Part shown: positions 1 to 6,905 of the stretch, one piece after another
Numbering within the stretch: the stretch's first letter is position 1
Layout: each line of letters begins with the position of its first letter
Assembly (NCBI GenBank): GCA_003647035.1
Contig: QMMB01000108.1
Location: 1 to 8,947, forward strand
Source of the DNA: Deltaproteobacteria bacterium
GTDB lineage: Bacteria > Myxococcota_A > Polyangia > Polyangiales > Houyiibacteriaceae
Length of the DNA stretch: 8,947 nt
Direction: 5' to 3'
Translations under genes and position numbers: made by a program
Notes under the pieces: generated by a model
Database searches by the model: none
What the model saw: only the letters and a program-made list of their open reading frames with translations
Told to the model about the DNA's origin: nothing

Positions 1-243
1 CTCCGGTGCGCGCTGGCTGCACCGGCGGTCGTGAAGATGGGCGCGAAGGTCCCCTTCGGCCTCAAGCTTCGCTTCAACGCCAAGGCCGCCAACGCCAAGG
101 CCACGCTGCTGAACCAGGCCGACACTGCCTGGAAGGTGACGTTGACGTTCCGCGACACGAAGACGGGCACGACGTTCGTGCGGCGCCCGTTCGACGTTGG
201 CATGCCGCCGGTGGGCGTGATGCCCGAGAGCATCGTCTGCTGA
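1..243 (+). CDS. 3' end of an unidentified protein, partial at window edge
   Basis: The frame is open from base 1 and ends at TGA 241-243, giving about 80 residues with almost every third codon position G or C. The peptide is Lys/Ala/Thr-rich and looks like a beta-sandwich tail (around residues 43-60, WKVTLTFRDTKTGTTF). I do not recognise a family. The last dozen codons overlap, on the opposite strand, sequence that still reads as hemE. The true coding homology of this frame therefore probably stops near base 205-225, and the final residues are junction-derived. The antisense frame of the same stretch is also open with G/C-rich third positions, because the two frames share third positions, so the strand choice rests on amino-acid plausibility only. 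It could be non-coding. Confidence 0.35.
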   Translation, partial: LRCALAAPAVVKMGAKVPFGLKLRFNAKAANAKATLLNQADTAWKVTLTFRDTKTGTTFVRRPFDVGMPPVGVMPESIVC

Positions 244-899
244 TGCGGCAACACATAGCGGCGATAGTCCTCCGGCGCCAGGCAACCGACCCAACTGTCG
301 AAGAGCTGCACCGCTTGTGCGCCCGCATCGATCTGCGCGATGAGGTAGTCGGCGATCGCATTCGAGAGCCTGGCCATGAGCGAGTTCCACAAACCTTCGT
401 CGCCGTACATGAGCTTCTTGGTCTCGAAGTAGTTCTTCGAGCCGCCGCCCTCGATCGCGTAAGACGCCAACGTGAACGGCGCGCCAGCAAACCCGATGAG
501 CGGAACGTCGAGCTCGGGACGCGTGGCGCGAATCGCGTCCATGACGTACGAGAGAGATCCGGCCGCATCGATACGCTCCGGAATCGCGTCCACCTGCACG
601 GCCGTGCGAATCGGATTCAAGATCTTCGGGCCGTGGTCGTCCGTGAACTCGAAACCGATTTGAAGAGGCTCCAGGATCAACAGAATGTCGGCGAAGATGA
701 TCCCCGCATCGACCCCGAGCTGATCGACCGCCCGAACCGTCACCTCGCAGGCGAGGTCCGGTGTCTTACAAAGCTCAATGAAGCTCACCCGCTCGCGCAG
801 CGCCCGATACTCAGGCTGATAGCGCCCCGCCTGCCGCATGATCCAAACCGGCGTGTAAGAAGTCGGCTTCCGCCGACAAGCGTCCAAGAACACACTCAT
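206..899 (-). pseudogene. hemE: Uroporphyrinogen decarboxylase, C-terminally truncated
   Basis: HemE decarboxylates the four acetate side chains of uroporphyrinogen III to give coproporphyrinogen III in cytoplasmic heme synthesis. ATG at 899-897 opens a frame with the family landmarks in order. VWIMRQAGRYQPEYR, the substrate-binding Arg motif, is at residues 18-32. FADILLI, with the catalytic Asp, is near 70-76. GFAGAPFTLASYAIEGGGS and FDSWVGCLAPEDYRRYVLPH follow. Similarity ends near residue 226-230 (base 206-225), where a normal protein continues with the (V)PVIHFGTG segment; about 115 C-terminal residues of a usual ~345 are missing. The frame stays open to base 1 but the added residues are not HemE-like. 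The gene begins 31 bases after folC stops and is the last gene of the operon. No strong Shine-Dalgarno is visible. Either the gene is truly broken or the sequence is chimeric here. The family call is secure; the state of the gene is not. Confidence 0.85.
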
Positions 900-930
900 G
901 TGCGCAGGTGTAGCATGGTTATCCGCACCC

Positions 931-2202
931 CTACATGGCGATGGGGGGGTCGGTGGGGACGTTTTTTACTAGGGCGCGTGTTTCGGCGAGCAGGAAAATC
1001 GAGCCGGCGACGACGACGAGACCGTCTGGACCGGCCGCGCGTTGGGCGCGGGCGACGGCGTCGCGGATGCTGCGGGCGACGGTTCCTTTGCGGATCTTGG
1101 CAAGCCGCTCGGGCCCCTCGGATCGGGCGAGCTCCGGGGCCGCATAAATTCGGCGGTCCACTCGTCCATCGAAGGCGGCGAGCATTCGGCGGTGATCCTT
1201 GTCGTGCATGGCGCCAAACAAGAGAACGACTCGACCCGGAAACTCGAGGTCGTCGAGGTACCGCGCAAGCGTGTCGCAACCCGTGGCATTGTGCGCAGCG
1301 TCGAACAGAAACGCCGGTTGCCCGCGATGCCATTCAAGGCGGCCGGGCCACCTCGCGCGCTTCAACCCCGAGCGGACGTGTGCGTCGGAGACTTTGAAAT
1401 CACGTTCCTGCAGCTCGACCAAGGTTGCCAGCACGCAGGCAGCGTTGTCGCCTTGGTAGTCTCCGCGGAGCCCGAGACGGAGCTTGGACCACCGCCGTTC
1501 ACCGACACGCACCGACAGGGAACGACCATCCCAGGCGCTTTCGAAATCCCGATCGATCCACCGAAGGGGGGCCTCGACGGCACTCGCGCGCACGCTGATC
1601 GCGCGCCTCGCGCTCTTGCCCCGCGCGCCCACGACGCACGGTACGCCAGGCTTGAGGACGCCCGCTTTCTCCCTCGCGATCTTGGCCAGCGTGTCGCCAA
1701 GGATACGTTGATGCTCGAGGCTAATATTCGTGATCACAGAAACCTCCGGCGTCACGATGTTGGTCGAGTCGAGCCGGCCCCCGAGCCCCACTTCGAGAAC
1801 CACGATGTCGCAGCGAGCGTCGCGAAACGCTTCGAACGCGAGCATCGTCGTGTATTCGAAAAATGAGAGGGGCGGCAAACGTGTGTCGGCGCGCAGTTCC
1901 TCGATGCGATTCGCCGCCTCTCGTTCGGAAATCGGCCGACCGCCGATACGCACACGCTCGACATATCGCTGTAGATGCGGCGAGGCGAACTGCCCCGTCC
2001 GGTAGCCTGCAGCTCGCATGACGGACTCGACCATCGTCGCGACACTGCCCTTCCCGTTCGTCCCTGCGACATGAACGAAGCGCGTCGCGCGCTCGGGATG
2101 GCCGCGCAGCTCTGCCGCCTCGGCAATGCGATCGAGGCCGAGCTTGATGCCGCGCGACTCCAGGCCGTAAAGCCAACGAAGCGCTTCGCGGTACCGAGTC
2201 AC
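931..2202 (-). CDS. folC: Bifunctional folylpolyglutamate synthase / dihydrofolate synthase
   Basis: This ATP-dependent Mur-ligase-like enzyme adds Glu to dihydropteroate to make dihydrofolate, and further gamma-Glu residues to folates, in the cytoplasm. The 423 residues match the usual length. Visible motifs are the P-loop GTNGKGSV (47-54), SPHL (74-77), EVGLGGRLDSTN (137-148), NISLEHQRILG (159-169), REKAGVLKPG (177-186, which includes the lysine carbamylated in Mur-ligase relatives), WPGRLE (285-290) and DAAHN (301-305). The C-terminus ends in DPPIAM, a plausible family ending. The start is GTG at 2202-2200; its GTGA overlaps the accD stop, which implies translational coupling and supports this start. 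A T6 run (961-966) and a G7 run (944-950) lie in the last 40 bases but do not break the frame. Whether the enzyme has both activities or only FPGS activity cannot be told from sequence. Confidence 0.95.
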   Translation of the reverse strand: MTRYREALRWLYGLESRGIKLGLDRIAEAAELRGHPERATRFVHVAGTNGKGSVATMVESVMRAAGYRTGQFASPHLQRYVERVRIGGRPISEREAANRIEELRADTRLPPLSFFEYTTMLAFEAFRDARCDIVVLEVGLGGRLDSTNIVTPEVSVITNISLEHQRILGDTLAKIAREKAGVLKPGVPCVVGARGKSARRAISVRASAVEAPLRWIDRDFESAWDGRSLSVRVGERRWSKLRLGLRGDYQGDNAACVLATLVELQERDFKVSDAHVRSGLKRARWPGRLEWHRGQPAFLFDAAHNATGCDTLARYLDDLEFPGRVVLLFGAMHDKDHRRMLAAFDGRVDRRIYAAPELARSEGPERLAKIRKGTVARSIRDAVARAQRAAGPDGLVVVAGSIFLLAETRALVKNVPTDPPIAM

Positions 2203-3038
2203 CCTGACAGGTACTCGACCAGGCGAGAGATGTTGGCTCGCATGTCTTGCCGCGTGGAGATCATGTCGATCATGCCGTGCTCGAGTAGGAACTCCGCGCG
2301 CTGAAAACCTTCGGGGAGCTTCTGGCGAATCGTGTCCTCGATCACGCGTGGCCCGGCAAAGCCGATCAGTGCCCGCGGTTCCGCGATGTTGACGTCACCC
2401 TGGAGCGCAAAGCTCGCAGCCACTCCGCCGGTGGTCGGGTTGAGTAACACGCTGATGAACGGCGCACCCGCATCGCGCAGCTTGCCTCGCGCGGCAACGG
2501 TCTTGGCCATCTGCATCAACGAGAGCGAGCCTTCCTGCATCCGAGCCCCGCCCGAGCAGGAAAGCAACACGACCGGCTGCTCATGCTCCGCACCGCGCTC
2601 CATCATCCGCGTGACGACCTCACCCACCACCGAGCCCATGGAGCCGCCCATGAAGCGAAAGACGAAGACCCCAAGCTGCACGGCGCGGCCATCGATACGG
2701 GCGGTCCCGGCCAGAATGGCATCGTTGACCCCTGTCGATGTGCGAGCGGCTTCAACGCGGTCCGGATAAGCCTTCGAGTCGATGAACTCGAGCGGATCAC
2801 GCGCGCTCAATTCGGTGTCGAGCGCGGTCCAGCTTACATCGTCAGCAAGAAGAGCAATCCATTGCTCCGCCGTCAAATGGAAGTGAAAGCCGCAGGCGGG
2901 GCAAACTTCGAGGTTGCGCTCGAAGTCATCTTTCCTCACCGCGTCGCCGCACGCATCACATTTGCGGAAGAGCCCCTCGCCGAGGGTCTTCTTCTCGGAG
3001 GCGTCGACTCCTGCCTTGGTCTTGGCGAACTCGGCCAC
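2199..3038 (-). CDS. accD: Acetyl-CoA carboxylase carboxyltransferase subunit beta
   Basis: AccD pairs with AccA to move the carboxyl group from carboxybiotin on BCCP to acetyl-CoA, forming malonyl-CoA for fatty-acid synthesis. The 279 residues are close to the family norm (about 280-305). The N-terminal four-cysteine zinc ribbon is intact (C27, C30, C46, C49; CDACG and CPACG). The crotonase-fold core shows FMGGSMGSVVGE (129-140), SGGARMQEG (162-170), PTTGGVAASFA (201-211) and GFAGPRVIEDT (226-236). The start is GTG at 3038-3036; reading upstream in frame meets TAG three codons before it, so no longer start is available. It follows pgeF after 59 bases and overlaps folC by four. The accD-folC pairing is common across bacteria. 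accA is not in the window. Confidence 0.96.
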   Translation of the reverse strand: MAEFAKTKAGVDASEKKTLGEGLFRKCDACGDAVRKDDFERNLEVCPACGFHFHLTAEQWIALLADDVSWTALDTELSARDPLEFIDSKAYPDRVEAARTSTGVNDAILAGTARIDGRAVQLGVFVFRFMGGSMGSVVGEVVTRMMERGAEHEQPVVLLSCSGGARMQEGSLSLMQMAKTVAARGKLRDAGAPFISVLLNPTTGGVAASFALQGDVNIAEPRALIGFAGPRVIEDTIRQKLPEGFQRAEFLLEHGMIDMISTRQDMRANISRLVEYLSG

Positions 3039-3097
3039 GGCAAGTGGCTAGCATGAAGCCGAAACCGGAGCGACCCGTGGGCGTGCCTCGCACAGCG

Positions 3098-3856
3098 TCA
3101 GCGCGGGGCTCCCGCAACGATTGCGGAAAGATGCCGCCCCGTGTTGCCGTGCTCGCGCCGGTGCGAAAAAAAGTGCGCGGCATCGGCGTGCGTGCACGCG
3201 CCCACATCATCGATCGCATCCTCCGGAACACCGGCGTCTCGAAGTTGAAGTCGTATCAACGCGGCGAGGTCACCATGGGGCATTGCCCGGGCGCGTTGGA
3301 CGACGGCACGGCCCTTCGAGACGCGCTCCATCTCTCGAGCGACTTCTTCACCGATCTCGAACGCCTCGACGCGGATGTGCGGACCGATCGCCACGACGAG
3401 GCCGGCCGCATCGTGCCCAGGCGCTTGGATGGCGCGTGAAACGATGCCCGCGACGGCGCCGCGCCAGCCTGCGTGTATGGCACCGACATCACCGCTCGAT
3501 GGATGCCCGATCAAAACGGGCACGCAGTCGGCCGTGCGAGCGGCGATCGCGAAGCCTTCCGTGCGCGCGATGAGCGCATCGCCTTCCATGTCTGCAATAG
3601 TTTCGGCAGCGCTGGATCCTGAGATCTCGCGCACGTCGGTCCCATGCACTTGCCGTTGCTCGAAGAGGCGATCGCCGCTGATCCCGAGGTTCTTCACAAA
3701 ACGTGTGCGGTTTTCGCGAACCGCGTCGTCCGCGTCGCCTAGATGAAACCCGAGGTTGAGCGAGTCGTAGGGAGCGAGGCTGACCCCACCCGCGCGTGTT
3801 GCAAACGCATGAACGAACCCATATCGATCCAGAAGGGTGGAATGCAAGGCACACAC
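3098..3856 (-). CDS. pgeF: Laccase-domain (YfiH/PgeF) purine nucleoside phosphorylase / peptidoglycan editing factor
   Basis: This is a member of the multicopper-oxidase-like YfiH/LACC1 family. Members have been shown to cleave purine nucleosides and, in E. coli, to prevent mis-incorporation of an amino acid into peptidoglycan. Numbered from the GTG start at 3856-3854, the zinc-site residues are in place: H71 in QVHG, C111 in TADCVPVL and H128 in HAGWRG. IGPHI and FFSHRREHGNTGRH follow near the C-terminus. This start gives 252 residues, the normal size, and has AAGAA about eight bases upstream. TTG codons at 3925 and 3919 would add 23 or 21 basic residues (RRFALARRLAQ) that I think are spurious. 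The gene heads the operon and is divergent from the hydrolase gene at 3997, so the promoter should lie at about 3857-3996, though I see no clear boxes. A T7 run in the codons for HFFSH (near 3165-3171 on the plus strand) is intact. Confidence 0.9.
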   Translation of the reverse strand: MCALHSTLLDRYGFVHAFATRAGGVSLAPYDSLNLGFHLGDADDAVRENRTRFVKNLGISGDRLFEQRQVHGTDVREISGSSAAETIADMEGDALIARTEGFAIAARTADCVPVLIGHPSSGDVGAIHAGWRGAVAGIVSRAIQAPGHDAAGLVVAIGPHIRVEAFEIGEEVAREMERVSKGRAVVQRARAMPHGDLAALIRLQLRDAGVPEDAIDDVGACTHADAAHFFSHRREHGNTGRHLSAIVAGAPR

Positions 3857-3996
3857 ACTGTGGTTCTTAGCATGGCGTGATTGCGCGAGCCGCCGCGCCA
3901 GCGCGAATCGTCGTGGCAAGCGCAAGCAAGGTGCCGACCGAGTTCAACTAACCCCAGACGCTCGCGTATTCGACGAATTCTGCTATTGGGATCGTC

Positions 3997-5034
3997 ATGA
4001 AATCTCTTAGCAGCGTTCGATTGACCCTGGTCGTTCTTGGATTACTCGTTGCCTCTTGCGGTAGCGATTCCGGAACCAGCGCCACAGCCCCACCGCCCGA
4101 GCCTCTCGACCTGGAAGCTACGGCCGCCGGTTTTGATCTCGACTCCGTCGGCGCGGAGTACTTCGAGGCGATCTCGTACGGGCCGTACGATGAAAACCTG
4201 TTCGATATTTATCTTCCGGCTTCGGACCAGCCGACCCCGCTCTTGATCTACATCCACGGTGGTGGGTTCACTGGCGGGTCGCGCGACACCTCCGGCTCCG
4301 AGGACTTCGTCATGTCGTACCTCTCGGAAGGCGTGGCGTTCGCCTCGATCGACTATCGCTTGCTCACCTCGCCGGACCCGGATGGCGTGATCAAGTCACT
4401 GACCGATAGCGCGCGTTGTTTGCAGTTCATTCGCTATCACGCAGAGCAACTCAACATCGACCCGTCGAACATCATTCTCATGGGTGGTTCCGCGGGTGCC
4501 GGCGCCTCGTTGTGGATTGCCTTCAACGATGACATGGCCGACCCGATCAACGAAGACCCTGTGCTGCGCCAGACGACGCGTGTGAACGCAGCGATCGCGA
4601 TTTCCACGCAGGCCACCTACGACATCGGCAAGTGGACGAGCGTGGTCTTCGAGGAGTACAGACTCGACCTTCTGGAGCTCGCCGATCTACTAGGCCTTGC
4701 GCAGCGACTGCTTGATTTCTACGGCATCACCGATGTCGAGACGTTCGAGTCGCCTGAGATTCTCGAGTACCGCGCACGGGTCGACATGCTCGGCTTGATG
4801 GATGCGGACGACCCTCCGTTCTACGCGCAGAACGACTTGGAGCCCGCCACCGGGCCCGGCTCGGAGCCGCTCAGCGTCGACCTCGCCTTCCACCACGCGA
4901 ACCACGCATTGGTCTTGGCCGAACAAGCTGATGAAATCGGGCTAGAGAACGTGACGAACATCAAAGGCCTCATGATCGAAGACCCCAGCGGTGAGGATTC
5001 GCTGGCATTCGCTCTGCGGCATTTCGGCCTCTGA
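3997..5034 (+). CDS. Alpha/beta-hydrolase (carboxylesterase-like) lipoprotein
   Basis: This is a probable exported esterase or lipase anchored to a membrane by an N-terminal lipid. A short signal peptide (MKSLSSVRLTLVVLGLLVAS) ends in a lipobox with acceptor C21, followed by a Gly/Ser/Thr/Pro-rich linker. The hydrolase part shows the oxyanion motif HGGGF (87-91), a SIDYR strand (117-121), and the nucleophile elbow GGSAGA (163-168, Ser165). DADDPPF (269-275) fits the catalytic-Asp region, with Asp272 or its neighbours as the acid. The catalytic His is less clear: H299/H300/H303 in the FHHANHA stretch or H342 near the end are candidates. The layout resembles the HSL/BD-FAE-like branch, but the substrate is unknown. 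The gene is monocistronic, divergent from pgeF and followed by the tRNA gene. A weak GGGA sits six bases before the ATG. I cannot name the gene. Confidence 0.85.
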   Translation: MKSLSSVRLTLVVLGLLVASCGSDSGTSATAPPPEPLDLEATAAGFDLDSVGAEYFEAISYGPYDENLFDIYLPASDQPTPLLIYIHGGGFTGGSRDTSGSEDFVMSYLSEGVAFASIDYRLLTSPDPDGVIKSLTDSARCLQFIRYHAEQLNIDPSNIILMGGSAGAGASLWIAFNDDMADPINEDPVLRQTTRVNAAIAISTQATYDIGKWTSVVFEEYRLDLLELADLLGLAQRLLDFYGITDVETFESPEILEYRARVDMLGLMDADDPPFYAQNDLEPATGPGSEPLSVDLAFHHANHALVLAEQADEIGLENVTNIKGLMIEDPSGEDSLAFALRHFGL

Positions 5035-5121
5035 GGCTCGCCACTTAGGCGCTCGCGTGGAGGCGGCGGGATGGAAATGACGGGCCCACGCTGCACGGTT
5101 ACATCAACGTGTTTCGCCGAC

Positions 5122-5149
5122 TTGACAGACGGCGGCTCTTGACTACTTT
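5122..5149 (+). promoter_or_regulatory. Sigma70-type promoter of the tRNA-Leu gene
   Basis: A consensus TTGACA (-35) lies at 5122-5127 and TACTTT (-10) at 5144-5149, with a 16-base spacer. The tRNA starts at 5167, which leaves a leader of roughly ten bases. The -35 box is bracketed by an inverted repeat, CGCCG (5115-5119) and CGGCG (5130-5134); whether that has regulatory meaning is unknown. A second TTGAC-like string at 5139 overlaps the -10 and is unlikely to be used. Confidence 0.65.
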
Positions 5150-5166
5150 CCGCCCCCTGCATTCCT

Positions 5167-5250
5167 GCGGAAGTGGCGGAACTGGCAGACGCGCTAGACT
5201 AAGGATCTAGTGAGGTAAAACTCGTGGAGGTTCGAGTCCTCTCTTCCGCA
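5167..5250 (+). tRNA. tRNA-Leu (anticodon AAG)
   Basis: A complete class II cloverleaf can be drawn by hand. The acceptor stem GCGGAAG (5167-5173) pairs with CTTCCGC (5243-5249), with discriminator A at 5250, as leucine tRNAs require. The D-stem is GCG/CGC (5176-5178/5190-5192). The anticodon stem CTAGA/TCTAG (5194-5198/5206-5210) closes the 7-base loop CTAAGGA, giving anticodon AAG at 5201-5203 after U33. A long variable arm with GAG/CTC lies at 5211-5225. The T-arm is GGAGG-TTCGAGT-CCTCT (5226-5242). CCA is not encoded (ACCC follows). The anticodon reads CUU, and CUC/CUA if A34 is deaminated to inosine. A34 in leucine tRNA is rare in bacteria. An integrase remnant overlaps its 3' half on the other strand. 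Confidence 0.95.
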
Positions 5251-5505
5251 CCCTTTGATTCCAGGCAGTTGCGCTACACCACTAGACTCTTCGTTGGGTC
5301 GCCCTGCCCCCTGGTGTCCCAACCGGTGTCCCGATAGGACCGATTCGGCGGCGCGACGGCGGGCGTGGACGTAGTGGTTGGTGGTCGTGATGTGCTTGTG
5401 GCCGAGCAGGTAACCGACGCCAACGAGGTTGCCGGAGCGCTCGGTGAGCTCGGTCGCCAGGCTGTGCCTGAGGTCGTAGGCGCTGAACTTGGAGGCGCGC
5501 TGGCG
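5194..5505 (-). pseudogene. C-terminal remnant of a tyrosine recombinase (phage/ICE-type integrase)
   Basis: On the minus strand, the frame from about 5505 to the stop at 5196-5194 reads FSAYDLRHSLATEL and LLGHKHITTTNHYVHA. These are box II and the C-terminal box of tyrosine recombinases. ArgII and its adjacent His are in DLRHS, the box-III-type His is in LLGH, and the nucleophile Tyr of NHY is at about 5373-5371. The core-binding domain, ArgI and the rest of the catalytic domain are absent. Upstream of about 5505 the reading frame no longer resembles an integrase and runs antisense to a membrane-protein frame. The tail (GREDSNLHE) is antisense to the tRNA-Leu T-arm, so the stop codon falls inside the tRNA gene. 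That is the layout expected when an element integrates at a tRNA 3' end with int next to the attachment site. It is non-functional as an enzyme. No second copy of the tRNA 3' end (the partner att site) was found in the window. Confidence 0.75.
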
Positions 5506-5807
5506 AATGAGAAGGCAAGCGCCAACACCAAGACGCCGGCTCCCCCGGTTCGCCGCTTGAGGACGATAGCCAAGACACACAGTGAAACCACACCAACGCC
5601 AGCGGATAGTGCTAAGTGCGCAAGGGCAGCGAACTCAGTCGTAGCAAGCAGCGCGGCCGCGAAACGGCTGGGCGGCCCCGAGGATACGGGAAACACCTGG
5701 ATCAGCACGAGAGTGAGAAAGCTGACGGCCAGCAGCGCGAGGACCCAGGTCGAGTAGCGCAAGATGCGCCTTGGTCCGGTACGCATGTCTCTGTCGGGAG
5801 CCACCAT
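5274..5807 (-). CDS. Truncated small membrane protein fused out of frame to the integrase scar
   Basis: ATG 5807-5805 opens a 177-residue frame. Residues 1-19 are polar and Arg-rich. Hydrophobic segments lie at about 20-39, 50-68 and 68-84, and a partial one at 90-102, so it looks like a three- or four-helix membrane protein of unknown function. After residue about 100 (base about 5510) the character changes to Pro/Ser/Thr/Arg-rich. From there the DNA is the integrase remnant read in a different frame, so the last 75 residues are junk translation. The real 3' end is therefore lost. No Shine-Dalgarno is visible before the ATG. Third-position G/C is less consistent than in the neighbours, so this could itself be a passenger or a decayed gene. 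I do not recognise a family. Confidence 0.4.
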   Translation of the reverse strand: MVAPDRDMRTGPRRILRYSTWVLALLAVSFLTLVLIQVFPVSSGPPSRFAAALLATTEFAALAHLALSAGVGVVSLCVLAIVLKRRTGGAGVLVLALAFSFASAPPSSAPTTSGTAWRPSSPSAPATSLASVTCSATSTSRPPTTTSTPAVAPPNRSYRDTGWDTRGQGDPTKSLVV

Positions 5808-5919
5808 AGGCTAATAACGCGGGCCGACGTGCAATACTTCCCCAAACTGACAGGGACGACCGCGCCCGGTTTGATAAGAAAGCCGGTTCGACCGTGTCCA
5901 AGGGGGCACGCAGTTCCGC

Positions 5920-6870
5920 ATGCTCCCCGACCCGCTCGACGTCGCGTTTGCCGCGCTTGGCAACGATCAGGCGGCGGCGCTACTGCAGGGCGAGCTCGAT
6001 ACCTATCGCTATTCGCCCGATCTGCATGTCATGCGGCTGTTGGTTGACGAGCACCCCGAAGAGTATTGGGCCCAAAATCTCTACAACCTCTGGATGGGCT
6101 CTCTACGAATGCTATCGCCGCCAAAGGACGCGTCCTTGCAATCCGGCGTGTTCGGTACCGAGGCTTGGGGCCGCAGGCTGCTCAACACCCAACTCGCCTC
6201 CTGGGCAGAGCTGAGGCACGACACGATTCTCTACGTGAAGCAGTCGCACACATCGGGGAACGCTTGCGAGTTCCCGGACGCCTACGTCGACCCCTACCCG
6301 GCCTTCTTCCAAGGCATCGAAACCTTTGCTGCGTACGGCCGCGAAATCGTGGGCGCCCTCGAGCTGCCTTCGCAAGAGCTCGCAATGTACATCGAACGTT
6401 ACTTCCACACTCTGGAGGCCACGGCAGCCACGCTACGCGAGATGGCGGAGTTCGAGCTCACCGGGGAGCCGTTCTCGCCGGCCCACATGGAGTTCATCAA
6501 TCAGATCGTGACCTTCGAGTGGGTATGCGACGTCCCCATAGCCCAAGGCTGGTACGGGGAGTTGTTCTTCGATCGGGGGGACTCGGGCACGTTCGATCCC
6601 ACGGTCGCCGACGTGCATACTCAGCCTACGGACGAGAATGGAAATCCCGTGGGGCGGGTGCTTCATGTGGGCACGGGTTCGGGTCGACTTCTCGTAGTGA
6701 CCGCCGAAACCTGCTCCGGGCCTCGCGCCTACGTTGGCGTGGCCTCCTCGTATTTCGAAACGGTGACGAAGGACTTCAAACGCTTGACCGATGAGGAGTG
6801 GTCCGCGGCGCTACTTGAGGCAGGCCACCCACCCGACGTGGATTGGCTCGAAGACCTGGTCGCGCGCTAG
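5920..6870 (+). CDS. DUF3160-family protein, 5'-truncated (C-terminal part only)
   Basis: The product matches my recollection of DUF3160, a family of large secreted or lipoprotein proteins of unknown function. Recognisable stretches, numbered from the ATG, are MLPDPLDVAFAALGN (1-15), LYNLWMGSLRMLS (54-66), LNTQLASWAELRHDTIL (88-104) and CEFPDAYVDPYP (116-127), with TDEEWSAAL close to the C-terminus. Full-length members are, as I recall, about twice this size or more with an export signal. Here only the C-terminal 316 residues remain. Family-like residues extend upstream of the ATG in the same frame (SRFDRVQGGTQFR, from about 5881), but a TAA at 5875-5877 then blocks the frame, and before it lies unrelated scar sequence. 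There is no signal peptide and no ribosome binding site at the ATG. The 3' end appears complete. Most likely a pseudogene; if translated, the product would stay in the cytoplasm. Confidence 0.75.
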   Translation: MLPDPLDVAFAALGNDQAAALLQGELDTYRYSPDLHVMRLLVDEHPEEYWAQNLYNLWMGSLRMLSPPKDASLQSGVFGTEAWGRRLLNTQLASWAELRHDTILYVKQSHTSGNACEFPDAYVDPYPAFFQGIETFAAYGREIVGALELPSQELAMYIERYFHTLEATAATLREMAEFELTGEPFSPAHMEFINQIVTFEWVCDVPIAQGWYGELFFDRGDSGTFDPTVADVHTQPTDENGNPVGRVLHVGTGSGRLLVVTAETCSGPRAYVGVASSYFETVTKDFKRLTDEEWSAALLEAGHPPDVDWLEDLVAR

Positions 6871-6889
6871 CCGGAACCCAGATGGAGGT

Positions 6890-6905
6890 CGCGAGTACGC
6901 TCGCG
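6890..6905 (+). repeat. Short hairpin after the DUF3160 stop codon
   Basis: CGCGAG-TACG-CTCGCG is a perfect 6-bp stem with a 4-base loop, 20 bases after the stop codon. No T-run follows, so it is at best a weak or factor-assisted transcription end. The rest of 6871-7090 holds no gene that I can support, and no clear promoter for the downstream lipoprotein. Confidence 0.25.

Noticed and set aside
6..1397. 463-residue plus-strand open frame
   Set aside because: It is antisense to hemE and the 3' part of folC, has an Arg-rich, low-complexity composition, and shows no domain; the minus-strand genes explain the DNA.
1042..1866. 274-residue plus-strand open frame
   Set aside because: It lies wholly antisense to folC, whose motifs are complete on the other strand.
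3165..3171. A7/T7 run within pgeF as a possible programmed slippage site
   Set aside because: The normal frame reads straight through to conserved C-terminal residues, so no frameshift is needed.
5055..5091. GCGTGG/CCACGC arms as a terminator of the hydrolase gene
   Set aside because: The loop is about 25 bases, the stem only six, and no T-run follows.
5616..6047. 143-residue plus-strand open frame across the scar
   Set aside because: It runs antisense to the membrane-protein frame and then out of frame into the DUF3160 fragment, with no family resemblance.
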